Assembly: GCA_964500225.1 (NCBI GenBank)
Contig: CAZCOA010000024.1
Coordinates: 1 to 40,062, forward strand
Length of the DNA: 40,062 nucleotides
Origin: JAAYDY01 sp964500225
Lineage (GTDB): Bacteria > Planctomycetota > Phycisphaerae > FEN-1346 > JAACEH01
Direction of reading: 5' to 3'
Shown here: positions 14,920-23,330 of the stretch, piece after piece
Layout of the letters: every line of letters starts with the position of its first letter
Position numbering within the stretch: the first letter of the stretch is position 1
Notes under the pieces: model-generated
Database searches by the model: none
Told to the model about the DNA's origin: nothing
The model's input: the letters and a program-made list of their open reading frames with translations, nothing else
Translations under genes and position numbers: made by a program

Positions 14920-16434
14920 ATGGCGAGGGGAACAGTGTGGGTATTTGCGGCGGTGCTGTGGATGGCAATGCCGGCGGTGGCGGCGCGCGGGGCCGATGAG
15001 GTTCGGACCGAGTACCTGGCGGTCATGATCGACAGCGAGAAGGTCGGTTACATGGTCAACGAGCGTCGTGCGGCGGAGGGGAAGGTGACGACGACCTCGA
15101 CCATGGAGATATCGCTGAACCGCGGCGGGTTTCCGATGACGGCGAAGCAGCGTAGCGTGTGTGTGGAAACAGCGGCGGGCAAGCCGCTGTCGTTCGAAAC
15201 GTCGATGGACATGGGGTTCGGGAGCACGGTGACGCGGGGCACGGTGGCCGAGGACGGGACGATGACGCTGGAGCGGTCGTCGGGCGGCGCCGTGACGAAG
15301 GAAACGCGGCCGTATCCGAAGGCCGCGCTGATGCCGGAGGGGATGGACCTGGAGATCCGTCGGCGTGGGTTTGTGTCGGGGACGAGCTACGAGCTGATCA
15401 GTTTCGCGGCGGAGTATGCGTCGGGGGCGCGCACGTCGGTGACGGTGGGTGAACGGGGGATGGTGGACCTGTTCGGCCGCGTCGTCGAGGGGATTCGCCT
15501 GACGATGGTGCAGGCGTTTCAGATGGAGACGCCAATGGGCCCGATGGACGTGTCGGTGCCGGTGGTGCTCTGGGTGACCGACGAGAACCGGGTGTTGCGG
15601 ATGGACATGGACGTGGCGGGGATGCAGGTGACGGCGTACCAGTGCGACCAGGCGTTTGCGACGAGCTCGGCCAAGAGCACGAAGGATTTCTTCGATGCGT
15701 CGCTGATCGAAGTGCCGAAGGGCGTGCCTGCGACGGCGGATCGGGTGACATATGTGCTGAAGGCGAAGCCGGGCAAGGAGAAGGAGCTGTCGATTCCGAC
15801 GACGGATTCGCAGCAGGTGGCGGCCGGGCCGGATGGGACGGTGCGCGTGACGGTGGTGCGGCAGAAACCGAAGTCGTCGCAAAGGATCCCTTATGCGGGG
15901 AGTGATGCCGGCGCGCTGGCGTCGCTGAAGCCGACGGCGTATGTGCAGAGCGACGATCCGGCGATCGTGGCGGCGGCGCGGGAGGCGGCGGGGAAGGAGA
16001 CCGAGGCCTGGGCCGCGGCGCGGCGGATTGCCGAGTGGGTGCGGACGAACATCCGGACGAAGGATCTGTCGATCGGGTACGCTTCGGCGTCGGAGGTGCT
16101 CAAGAGCCGCCAGGGCGACTGCACGGAGCACTCGGTACTGACGGCGGCCCTGTGCCGCGCGGCGGGAATTCCGGCGCGGACGGTGTCGGGTATGGCCTAT
16201 GTGAGCGAGATGTTCGGTCGTAAGCACGTGATGGGCGGGCACCAGTGGACGCAGGTGTTCATCGAGGGGCAATGGGTGGACCTGGACGCGACGGTGCAGA
16301 ATGTGAGCTACGGTCCGCGGTCGATCGCGCTGACGGTGGGCAACGGCGACACGGTTGATTTTTTGTCGCTGCTGAGGAGTTATGGGCTGTTCGAGGTGGT
16401 GGACGTGGAGGTGGAGGAAGCGACAGACCATTGA
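14920..16434 (+). CDS. Secreted transglutaminase-like protein, paralogue 1
   Basis: This 504-residue protein has a signal peptide (hydrophobic WVFAAVLWMAMPAVA, cleavage probably after AARGA). A long beta-rich N-terminal region spans roughly residues 27-330. The C-terminal transglutaminase-like core carries the Cys-His-Asp triad: C401 in GDCTEHS, His in GGHQWTQVF and Asp in WVDLDAT. Bacterial members act as peptidases, amidases or cross-linkers in the envelope. AAGGAGG lies 7 bases upstream of the ATG. Its stop overlaps the TTG start of a paralogue (TTGA). Substrate unknown. Confidence 0.85.
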   Translation: MARGTVWVFAAVLWMAMPAVAARGADEVRTEYLAVMIDSEKVGYMVNERRAAEGKVTTTSTMEISLNRGGFPMTAKQRSVCVETAAGKPLSFETSMDMGFGSTVTRGTVAEDGTMTLERSSGGAVTKETRPYPKAALMPEGMDLEIRRRGFVSGTSYELISFAAEYASGARTSVTVGERGMVDLFGRVVEGIRLTMVQAFQMETPMGPMDVSVPVVLWVTDENRVLRMDMDVAGMQVTAYQCDQAFATSSAKSTKDFFDASLIEVPKGVPATADRVTYVLKAKPGKEKELSIPTTDSQQVAAGPDGTVRVTVVRQKPKSSQRIPYAGSDAGALASLKPTAYVQSDDPAIVAAAREAAGKETEAWAAARRIAEWVRTNIRTKDLSIGYASASEVLKSRQGDCTEHSVLTAALCRAAGIPARTVSGMAYVSEMFGRKHVMGGHQWTQVFIEGQWVDLDATVQNVSYGPRSIALTVGNGDTVDFLSLLRSYGLFEVVDVEVEEATDH

Positions 16435-17960
16435 GCCTTGGCGTGTGTTGGTACATGCGGATGAGACGGCTGGGAACGATTCTCGGGTTGTGGTGGGTGT
16501 GCGCGGTCGTGTGGGCCGACGGCGGCGGCACGGCCGCGCCCGAATCGCCTGTGGCGGTGGAGCGGGCGGTAACGGAGGATTACTACGCCGTCATGGTGAT
16601 GGATCAGAAGGCGGGCTACATGGTGCGTCGTCGCGAGGTAGAGGGCGAGACGGTGATCTCGACCGAGCGGATCGTGACGACGGTGCTTCGTGGCGGGGCG
16701 GAGGTGGAGTCGGTCATCGAGACGGTCAGCCGCGAGACGACGGCGGGCCGGCCGCTCGGGTTCGAGACGACGTCGCAGGGCGGCGGCGCGACGACGCGGA
16801 CGTCGGGCCGTCGCGAAGAGGATGGGCGCTGGACGGTGACACAGGAGACGGGCGGCCAGGCGCGGACGATGACGGTGGAGTATCCGTCTGGGGCGTTGAT
16901 GCCGGAAGGCGAGCGTCTGGCGGCTCGCAGTCACGAGTTCAAGCCGGGGACGCGTTTCACGATCAAGACCTTCTCGGCGTCGAGTATGGCCTCGGTGCCG
17001 ATCGACGCGGCGGTGGTGGGCAAGGAGCGGATCGACCTGCTGGGCCGCGTGCTGGAGGCGACGCGCGTGGAGCAGGTGATCCATTTGCCGCGCGGCGACA
17101 TTTTGGAAGTGCGGCACGTGGACGATCAGGGGCGGCTGGTTCGAATCGAGGGGCCGGCGGCTCATCAGCGCGTGGTATTTGTGCTGTGCGACAAGGCGTT
17201 TGCGACGAGCAAGGTGCGGAGCACGGAGGACTTTTTCGCGTCGAGCTATGTGTCGTGTCCGAAGGCGTTGCCGCCGGTGGCGACGAAGGTGGTGCTGACG
17301 CTGAAACCGAAGGGCGGGGCGACGATCGACGTGCCGCAGACCGAGAGCCAGAAGGTGGAGAAGGCGTTCGACGGGACGGTGACGGTGACGATCGAGAAGA
17401 ACGCGCCGGAGGGGTCGCAGGCGATGCCGTACGACGGCAGCGACGCGGCGGCACTGGAGGCCTTGCGGCCGACGCGGTATATCCAGAGCGATGATCCGCT
17501 GATCGTGGAGACGGCGAAGCGGGAGATCGGCAAGACGGGCGACGTGGTGCAGGCGGTGCGTCGTCTGGCGACGTGGGTGGACGGGCAGTTGTCGAGCAAG
17601 ACCTTGTCGGTGGGATATGCCTCGGCGTCGGAGGCGGCGCGGTCGCACGAGGGCGACTGCACGGAGCACGCGGTGCTGCTGGCGGCGTTGTGTCGTGCGG
17701 CGGGAGTGCCGGCGCGGACGGCGTATGGGATGCTCTATGTGCGTCGCGCGGGGGAGCGGTCGAACGTGCTGGCGGCGCATCAGTGGGTGCAGGTGTACGT
17801 GGCGGGGCGGTGGCGCGACGTTGACGCGACGGTGGCGCCTCCGTACTATACGATCGGTCGGCTGGTTCTGGGGACGGGCCTGGGGGACCAGAGCGACTGG
17901 TCGGCGCTGCTCGGCAAGTTCGGCACGTTCGAGGTGACCGAGGTCGAGGTCGTCAAGTGA
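16431..17960 (+). CDS. Secreted transglutaminase-like protein, paralogue 2
   Basis: This protein has the same architecture as its upstream neighbour: an N-terminal hydrophobic segment (LGTILGLWWVCAVVWA), a long beta-rich region, and a C-terminal core with C410 in GDCTEHA, His in AAHQWVQVY and Asp in WRDVDAT. Blocks such as IQSDDP, YASASE and ALCRAAG(V/I)PARTxxGM are shared with paralogue 1. The N-terminal halves diverge more but keep the YxAVMxxxKxGYMV beginning. This is a clear tandem duplication. The start is uncertain: TTG at 16431 has GGAGGAAG about 10 bases upstream, while ATGs at 16455 and 16461 lack a ribosome-binding site. All give a signal peptide. The two proteins may form a heteromeric complex. 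Confidence 0.83.
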   Translation: MSLGVCWYMRMRRLGTILGLWWVCAVVWADGGGTAAPESPVAVERAVTEDYYAVMVMDQKAGYMVRRREVEGETVISTERIVTTVLRGGAEVESVIETVSRETTAGRPLGFETTSQGGGATTRTSGRREEDGRWTVTQETGGQARTMTVEYPSGALMPEGERLAARSHEFKPGTRFTIKTFSASSMASVPIDAAVVGKERIDLLGRVLEATRVEQVIHLPRGDILEVRHVDDQGRLVRIEGPAAHQRVVFVLCDKAFATSKVRSTEDFFASSYVSCPKALPPVATKVVLTLKPKGGATIDVPQTESQKVEKAFDGTVTVTIEKNAPEGSQAMPYDGSDAAALEALRPTRYIQSDDPLIVETAKREIGKTGDVVQAVRRLATWVDGQLSSKTLSVGYASASEAARSHEGDCTEHAVLLAALCRAAGVPARTAYGMLYVRRAGERSNVLAAHQWVQVYVAGRWRDVDATVAPPYYTIGRLVLGTGLGDQSDWSALLGKFGTFEVTEVEVVK

Positions 17961-18020
17961 AACGGCTGCGCGGGTCGGGGGATCCTCGCGGAGGGGGCTT
18001 TTCAGTCAGAGGTTGCATCG

Positions 18021-18518
18021 GTGAAGATCACGGTTATCTGCACGGGCGGGACTATCGACAAGGACTACTCGTGTGAGCTCGGGGGGTACAATTTCGAGGT
18101 CGGCGAGCCGGCCGTGAAGCGTGTGCTGGATCGGCTGCGGAACGTGAACTTCCGGTACGAGGTGCATTCGGTGGTGCGCAAAGACAGCCTGGACATGACG
18201 CCGGAGGATCGGCAGGCGATTGCGCGGGCGTGCCGGGAATGTGCGGACGACCGGATTCTGGTGACGCACGGGACGGACACGATGCTGGAGACGGCGGCGG
18301 TGCTGAGCACGATCAAGGACAAGACGATCGTGATGACGGGTGCGATGCGTCCGGAGAAATTCATTGACAGCGACGCGGAGTTCAATTTCGGCCTGGCGGT
18401 GGGGGCGCTGAACGTTCTGCCTCCTGGGGTGTACGTGGCGATGAGCGGCCGCGTGTACCCGTGGAATCGGTGCCGCAAGGACCGGCGGACGGAGATGTTC
18501 GTCGAGTTGGAAGAATGA
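18021..18518 (+). CDS. Half-length asparaginase-like protein (N-terminal domain only)
   Basis: The 165-residue product matches the N-terminal domain of L-asparaginases, including both threonine motifs (TGGTID at residues 8-13 and the VTHGTDTM block) and MTGAMRP. Full-length enzymes are 320-350 residues, and the C-terminal domain, which contributes active-site residues across the dimer, is absent. The reading frame ends cleanly and no remnant of the second domain follows before the next gene at 18611. Short stand-alone members exist in databases, but their activity is unknown to me. The start is GTG at 18021, with AGAGG upstream. The gene follows the transglutaminase pair after 60 bases and might be co-transcribed. 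Confidence 0.75.
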   Translation: MKITVICTGGTIDKDYSCELGGYNFEVGEPAVKRVLDRLRNVNFRYEVHSVVRKDSLDMTPEDRQAIARACRECADDRILVTHGTDTMLETAAVLSTIKDKTIVMTGAMRPEKFIDSDAEFNFGLAVGALNVLPPGVYVAMSGRVYPWNRCRKDRRTEMFVELEE

Positions 18519-18610
18519 GTGCGGAGCGTGTGTCGCGCGGGCGGGAGGCAATGCCGCGTGGCCGCTCCTCGACAGGATCGGGACCTGTGTCAAGCAGTCG
18601 CCATACGTGT

Positions 18611-19333
18611 TCACGTCCGACGCTGCACGACCTGTGCGGCAATGTCTTGTAAGAACGATGCTGTGTCACTGTCCAAGGCGTAGCAGGGGTCGCCCTTGTC
18701 GCTGCGCACGCAGTCCAGTTCGTGGGGCAAGCCGCGGGGGTCTTGCCCTGTGAGTGCCGCGACGAAAACGCAGGCCGCGAGGTAGCTGCCCTTGTCGTTG
18801 GGGTGGAGCTGGTCCTCGTGATGGAGGACGAGGCCGGGCCGTGCGGCGAAGGCGGCGGCCCACGCATCGCCGACCGGCGCGAGGGCGGCGCCGAGTTCGG
18901 CGGCGAGGCGGCGGTAGGCGTCGCTGATGGCGGGCTGGTTGGCCGGTTGCGTCTGGTGGGCGAAAGTCTGATAGAGCATGGTGCGTGCGCCGTTGGCCGC
19001 GGCGGCGTCGTGCAACCGGCGGCCGTAGTGGAAGAAATCGTCCGGTGTCAGGAGCGGATCGCGGCTGTGACCCTGGAGGACGACCCAGTCCCAGCGTCGC
19101 TCGGCGAGGGCGTCGTCGAGACGGCCCTTGCGCTGGGGCGCACTTTCGAGGCAGAACATGTGCCTGCCTTCGGCGATTCCGAGATTGTCGAGCCAGTGGG
19201 TTTCGAGGCCGGCGCCGCCGCGGAGATATCGGCCGACATGGACAGTGATGCCGCGCGACGCGCACAGGGCGGCTATGGTTGCCGGCAGATTGTTGAAGAA
19301 AGTGAAGCTGTTGCCGATGAACAGGACGTTCAT
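18611..19333 (-). CDS. SGNH/GDSL-like hydrolase
   Basis: This 240-residue protein begins MNVLFIGNSFTFFNNLP, the block I motif with nucleophile S9. It has LQGHSRDP in the middle and ends with the Asp-x-x-His region (DQLHPNDKG). This layout is typical of SGNH-fold esterases and acetyl-esterases. No signal peptide is seen, so it should be cytoplasmic. ATG at 19333 overlaps the stop of the upstream MFS transporter gene (ATGA), so the pair is translationally coupled. An obvious reading is import of an acylated small molecule followed by its deacylation, but the substrate is unknown. Confidence 0.8.
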   Translation of the reverse strand: MNVLFIGNSFTFFNNLPATIAALCASRGITVHVGRYLRGGAGLETHWLDNLGIAEGRHMFCLESAPQRKGRLDDALAERRWDWVVLQGHSRDPLLTPDDFFHYGRRLHDAAAANGARTMLYQTFAHQTQPANQPAISDAYRRLAAELGAALAPVGDAWAAAFAARPGLVLHHEDQLHPNDKGSYLAACVFVAALTGQDPRGLPHELDCVRSDKGDPCYALDSDTASFLQDIAAQVVQRRT

Positions 19334-20526
19334 GGAGCGTGTTCTCCTTGGGGGACAGGGTCGGGCCGGGGCGCAGGGCCGGCGGCCGGTCGGGTGAGGA
19401 GCCAGTAAACGACGGTTCCGGCCGCAACGATGGCGGCGGCCAGGAGGATCGAGAACAGGTAGCTGCCGGTGTGGTCCCTGATCGATCCGCCGATGCCGGG
19501 TCCGGTGATGCCTGCGACGCCGTAGGCGAGGTACATGACGGGATAGACGCTGCCGACGCGGTCGTGTCCCCAGACGGTGGCGACGTCGGAGGCGTAAAGG
19601 ACCATGGTGGCGCCGAAGGAGGCGCCGAGCCATGCGGCGGTGACGAGCAAGAGCGGCGGTGAGGCGGCAGCCAGCAAGGTGAGGATGGCGGCGAACAAAG
19701 ACGCCAGGGAAAACAGGATGGCGGGGCGTCCGACCCGGTCATAGACGGCGCCCCAGCCGAGTCGTCCGGCGGCGTTGCCTGCGGCATAGACGGCGACGGC
19801 GAGGGCGGCGACCTGGTCGGTCTGGCCGGCGCCGAGGCCGATGGTTTTGAGGTGGCCCATGACGATCAGGGCGCCGAAGGTGCTTGCGAACAGGGCACAG
19901 GTGAGGGCCCAGAAGTGGCGTGTGGCGAGCAACCGCCCCAGGGGCACTTTGGGCCTCGCGTCGGCGGCGCCGCCGGGCGGCGCCACGAGCAGGGCGGCGC
20001 AACAGAACATGACGGAGCCGAAAAGAAGTCCGAGCGACCTGAAGACGACGAGGACATCGGTGCCCTGGGTGAGCATGTGTTGGGCGATGGCCGTCAGGAG
20101 GATGGCTCCGGCGCCGGTGCCGACGACGGCAGCGCCGGTGGCGCGGCCGGGCGATGCGGGGAACCATCGGACGCAGGCGACGAGGGTGCCGATGTAGGCG
20201 AATCCGTTGCCCAGGCCGGTCATGAGGCCGATGCCGGCGGCCAGGACGGGGAACGAGCCGCCGGACGCCGAAGCGACGAGCCAGCCGCCGCCGGCCAGGA
20301 GGCTGCCCAGGAGGGCGGTCTGTCGCGGACCGCGAGCTTGCTGGATGCGGCCGCCGATCAGGCTGCCGAGGGTGAAGACGGCGATGTAGAGTCCGAAGAT
20401 GAAACCGGACTGGCCGCCGTTGAGGCCATAGGACGCTTCGAGCGAGGGGCCGAAGACGCTCCAGCCGAGGATGCTTCCGAGGGCCAGTTGGAGCAGAACG
20501 GCGGCGGCGACCACGAGCCATTTCAT
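19330..20526 (-). CDS. MFS transporter, oxalate/formate (OFA)-antiporter-like
   Basis: This 398-residue integral membrane protein has about 12 hydrophobic helices. The start MKWLVVAAAVLLQLALGSILGWSVF-type segment, the block LGNGFAYIGTLVACVRWFP and PGRATGAAVVGTGAG recall the OFA/L-lactate family of the major facilitator superfamily. The substrate is probably a small carboxylate, but the family is broad. ATG at 20526 has GGAGA 9 bases upstream. It is coupled to the SGNH hydrolase by a 4-base overlap. A candidate promoter on the minus strand lies about 310 bases upstream. Confidence 0.86.
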   Translation of the reverse strand: MKWLVVAAAVLLQLALGSILGWSVFGPSLEASYGLNGGQSGFIFGLYIAVFTLGSLIGGRIQQARGPRQTALLGSLLAGGGWLVASASGGSFPVLAAGIGLMTGLGNGFAYIGTLVACVRWFPASPGRATGAAVVGTGAGAILLTAIAQHMLTQGTDVLVVFRSLGLLFGSVMFCCAALLVAPPGGAADARPKVPLGRLLATRHFWALTCALFASTFGALIVMGHLKTIGLGAGQTDQVAALAVAVYAAGNAAGRLGWGAVYDRVGRPAILFSLASLFAAILTLLAAASPPLLLVTAAWLGASFGATMVLYASDVATVWGHDRVGSVYPVMYLAYGVAGITGPGIGGSIRDHTGSYLFSILLAAAIVAAGTVVYWLLTRPAAGPAPRPDPVPQGEHAP

Positions 20527-20984
20527 AAGATGGATTCTCCGCCGACCGTACCGCTCTGGCGGCATTGTGGCATCGCGGTCCGGGCGGGTGCAGGCGTTGT
20601 TTCCGGGCGGCGGCGCCAAGGCCGCTCCGCGGAAGATCGACCGATCACTACGGGTGCTCGGAGGCGGCCTTCAGGCCTCGGAAAAACAGGTCGTGACCGA
20701 GGTCCACCGGGTGGTTGATGCCTGTGCCCAGGAACACGGCGCAGTTGTGACCGCGTCGGGGCTAGTCTTCCCATACCTTTATCCAAGAGGCCAACCTTCT
20801 TCTCGGCCACTTGCCGCACGCACTGCGGCGGGCGGCAGCATAGCATAGATGCCACGGGCGCTCAACAGTGTGGGTGTCCCGCGCGAATGTCATTCGTCAG
20901 GTGAAACACCGGCCGCGGCGGCGGGGGGCGGTTGTGCGAAAGGGGGGGCGGCGTCCCGTCTGTCGCGTCCAGGGCAACGTCTGC
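20527..20984. other. Intergenic region between the MFS and purM genes
   Basis: About 460 bases between divergent genes. It contains a candidate leftward promoter (20837-20865) and short GC-rich inverted repeats (for example 20810-20826), but no credible coding frame or recognised RNA family. The leftward leader would be about 300 bases long. Confidence 0.5.
20837..20865 (-). promoter_or_regulatory. Candidate promoter for the MFS/SGNH pair
   Basis: On the minus strand TTGAGC (complement of 20860-20865) and TATGCT (complement of 20837-20842) are 17 bases apart. A second TATGCT lies 5 bases upstream of the first, so the exact -10 is uncertain. The distance to the coding start, about 310 bases, is long. 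Confidence 0.35.
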
Positions 20985-21013
20985 TTGAGTTCCGCGTTGT
21001 GGCGTGATACGAT
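20985..21013 (+). promoter_or_regulatory. Promoter of purM
   Basis: TTGAGT (20985-20990) and TACGAT (21008-21013) are 17 bases apart, 43 bases upstream of the purM ATG. No purine riboswitch or PurR-like palindrome is seen in the short leader. Confidence 0.62.
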
Positions 21014-21056
21014 GCGCGTTCCGTGGGTTTCGCAGGCTTTGTTCTGGAGAGGCGCT

Positions 21057-22061
21057 ATGGCCAAGAGGGCGATGACGTACAAGGCGGCAGGGGTGGACAT
21101 TGACAAGGCGGACCGCCTGATTCGCAAGCTGATTCCGATGATCCATACGACGAACCGGCCGGGGACGGTGGGCAAGATCGGCGGTTTCGGCGGCTTGTTC
21201 GCCGTGCCAACGCGGGGGATGAAACGGCCGTTGCTGGTGTCGGGAACCGACGGCGTGGGCACCAAGCTGTTGGTGGCGGCGGCGGTCGGGCGACACGATA
21301 CGGTGGGCATCGACCTGGTGGCGATGAGCGTCAACGACATTGTGTGCTCGGGAGCCGAGCCGCTGTTCTTCCTGGACTATTTCGCCACGGGTGGCATCGA
21401 GGACCGAGTGTACTGCGACGTGCTCAAGGGCGTGGTCAAGGGCTGCAAGCAGGCCGGTTGCACGCTGTTGGGCGGCGAGACGGCGGAGATGCCGGGGATG
21501 TACAAGCGCGGCGAGTACGACCTGGCGGGTTTCGCGGTGGGCGTGGTGGACGAGGCGAAGGTGATCGACGGGCGGCGCATTCGGCCCGGGGATGTCGTGA
21601 TCGGGCTGAAGTCGTCGGGGCTGCACAGCAACGGGTTTTCGCTGGCCCGGAAGGTGTTTACGCGGAAGGAACTGGGCGGCGCGTGGGGACGCAAGCTCCT
21701 GACGCCGACGATCATTTATGTTCGGCCGCTGCTGAAGCTCATGGCGGCCGTGGACGTGCTGGGCATTGCGAACATTACCGGCGGCGGGTTCTACGATAAC
21801 ATTCCGCGGTGTCTGCCAGAGGGGGTCGGCGTCCGCATCGACCGATCGTCGTGGCGTGTGCCGGATCTGTTCCAGGAGATTCAGCGTCGCGGGCGCATCG
21901 ACGATCGCGAGATGTTCCGAACGCTGAACATGGGCATCGGCATGGTGGTGGTGGTGCGGGCGTCGCAGGCCGACAAGGCTCGGCGGCTGCTGGAGGCGGC
22001 CAAGGTCCGCACGTGCCTGCTCGGCGAGATCGTTCGCGGCGACAGGGAAGTGACGATCTGA
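21057..22061 (+). CDS. purM: Phosphoribosylformylglycinamidine cyclo-ligase (AIR synthetase)
   Basis: PurM closes the imidazole ring in de novo purine synthesis (FGAM + ATP to AIR). The 334-residue product has the standard blocks: TYKAAGVDIDKAD at the start, VSGTDGVGTKL, DLVAMSVNDIVCSGAEPLFF, LLGGETAEMPGMY, GLKSSGLHSNGFSL, ANITGGGFYDNIPR and TLNMGIGM. ATG at 21057 is preceded by GGAG at 7 bases; an in-frame extension upstream crosses the promoter and is rejected. It is a single-gene transcript, convergent with trxB, with a small CCCCC/GGGGG hairpin between them at about 22078-22090. Confidence 0.95.
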   Translation: MAKRAMTYKAAGVDIDKADRLIRKLIPMIHTTNRPGTVGKIGGFGGLFAVPTRGMKRPLLVSGTDGVGTKLLVAAAVGRHDTVGIDLVAMSVNDIVCSGAEPLFFLDYFATGGIEDRVYCDVLKGVVKGCKQAGCTLLGGETAEMPGMYKRGEYDLAGFAVGVVDEAKVIDGRRIRPGDVVIGLKSSGLHSNGFSLARKVFTRKELGGAWGRKLLTPTIIYVRPLLKLMAAVDVLGIANITGGGFYDNIPRCLPEGVGVRIDRSSWRVPDLFQEIQRRGRIDDREMFRTLNMGIGMVVVVRASQADKARRLLEAAKVRTCLLGEIVRGDREVTI

Positions 22062-22112
22062 CACACCCGCGGACCAGCCCCCGCAGGGGGACAAGGCAAT
22101 CGGTGCGACGCG

Positions 22113-23057
22113 TTACCCGAGGGATTCCAGGTACCGGGTGGCCTCGATGGCGGCGGCGCAGCCCGTGCCGGCGGCGGTGATGGCCTGGCGGAAATGGGGG
22201 TCGGCGACGTCGCCCGCGGCAAAAACGCCCTCGATGTTCGTGCGTGTCCGCTTGTCGGTGACGATGTAGCCCTGATCATCGAGTTGAAGGGCGGGGCCGG
22301 CGGATCCGGCAGCGGGCCTGAACAACTCGGTGTTGGGCGTGTGGCCGATGGCGACGAAGAGGCCTTGCACGTCGAGGGTTCGCGTGGCTCCGTCGCGTGT
22401 GTCCTTCAATACCACCTGTCGCAGGCCGGTCTGATCGCCCTTGAGGTCGGCGACGACGGCGTTCCAGGCGAAATGGATTTTCGGATTCTCGCGAGCCCGC
22501 TGCTGGAGCACCGGGCCCCCGCGCAGGGCGTCGCGGCGGTGGATGACGGTGACCGTGGAGGCCATGCGGGCCAGGTAGATGGCCTCTTCCAGGGCGGTGT
22601 CGCCGCCGCCGACCACGGCCACGGGTTTGCCCTCGAAGAAGCGGCCGTCGCAAGTGGCGCAGGTGCTGACGCCGCGATGCTCGAACTCCTTCTCGGCGGG
22701 GATGCCCAATCTTCGCGGTGACGAGCCGGTGGCAATGATCAGGGCTCGGGCGGCCAGGTCGCCTTGCTGCAATTTAATCACGAACGGCCGCACGGACAGG
22801 TCCGCCGACTCGACCACATCGAACAGGAACTCGGCGCCGAATTTGCGGGCTTGCTGTTCGACGAGCATGCCGATCTTGGGCCCCTCGATGCCTTCGGGGA
22901 ATCCCGGAAAGTTTTCGATCAGGTGGGTAGTGCTGGGCAACCCGCCCGGGACGGGGCCGGTGACGAGAGCGGTACTCAGGCCCGCGCGGGCCGTGTAGAT
23001 GGCGGCGGTGCCGCCGGCGGGGCCCGAACCCAGGATCACGACGTCGTAGGTTTTCAT
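22113..23057 (-). CDS. trxB: Thioredoxin reductase (NADPH, FAD)
   Basis: This 314-residue flavoprotein of the low-molecular-weight thioredoxin reductase family has an FAD-binding GSGPAG (10-15), redox pair C133-A-T-C136, NADPH-binding VVGGGDTALEEA, and the C-terminal FAD block GVFAAGDVAD. Length and motif order are standard. No thioredoxin gene is nearby. It lies 40 bases after the FmdB-like gene on the same strand and may be the last gene of the RND operon. The ATG at 23057 gives the canonical N terminus, although the ribosome-binding site (AAAGGGA) is rather distant. Related ferredoxin- or NrdH-dependent reductases look similar, so the exact electron donor and acceptor are not certain. Confidence 0.92.
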   Translation of the reverse strand: MKTYDVVILGSGPAGGTAAIYTARAGLSTALVTGPVPGGLPSTTHLIENFPGFPEGIEGPKIGMLVEQQARKFGAEFLFDVVESADLSVRPFVIKLQQGDLAARALIIATGSSPRRLGIPAEKEFEHRGVSTCATCDGRFFEGKPVAVVGGGDTALEEAIYLARMASTVTVIHRRDALRGGPVLQQRARENPKIHFAWNAVVADLKGDQTGLRQVVLKDTRDGATRTLDVQGLFVAIGHTPNTELFRPAAGSAGPALQLDDQGYIVTDKRTRTNIEGVFAAGDVADPHFRQAITAAGTGCAAAIEATRYLESLG

Positions 23058-23097
23058 CGTTGGGAGCATTCCCTTTCTGTCTCGCCGCGAACGGCTA

Positions 23098-23319
23098 TCA
23101 GTGCATGTGACACGCGCCGCCGCAGCAGCACGAACCCCGCGGGCATTCTTCGCCGCACGGCGGGGCCTTGGAGGCGCTGACCACGGCACTGAAGGCCGAC
23201 AGCTTCTTCTGCACGTCGCGGCCGTCGCACTTCGGGCACGATACTTGTTGTTCGGCGGTTCGCACCAGCTCTTCGAATTCATGGCCGCACTGGCGGCAGG
23301 TGTACTCGTGAATGGGCAT
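23098..23319 (-). CDS. FmdB-family zinc-ribbon protein with Cys-rich tail
   Basis: This small protein (73 residues) starts MPIHEYTCRQCGHEFEE, the FmdB/CxxC_CXXC_SSSS pattern, with C8, C11, C28 and C31 forming a likely zinc ribbon. The last 20 residues are unusually rich in cysteine (CGEECPRGSCCCGGACHMH), giving seven further Cys plus two His, which suggests a second metal- or thiol-active site. AAAGGA is 7 bases upstream. It starts 11 bases after the beta-barrel gene and is followed by trxB, fitting a redox or metal-handling role. FmdB-type proteins have mostly been called regulators, with little biochemistry. Confidence 0.82.
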   Translation of the reverse strand: MPIHEYTCRQCGHEFEELVRTAEQQVSCPKCDGRDVQKKLSAFSAVVSASKAPPCGEECPRGSCCCGGACHMH

Positions 23320-23330
23320 CGGACGTCCTT

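Noticed and set aside
17137..17152. GGTTCGAATC, similar to a tRNA T-loop
   Set aside because: It is inside the second transglutaminase-like gene, with no acceptor stem or anticodon arm.
14845..17780. Two long minus-strand frames opposite the transglutaminase pair
   Set aside because: His/Arg-rich shadows with the same periodicity as the real genes; no starts with ribosome-binding sites.
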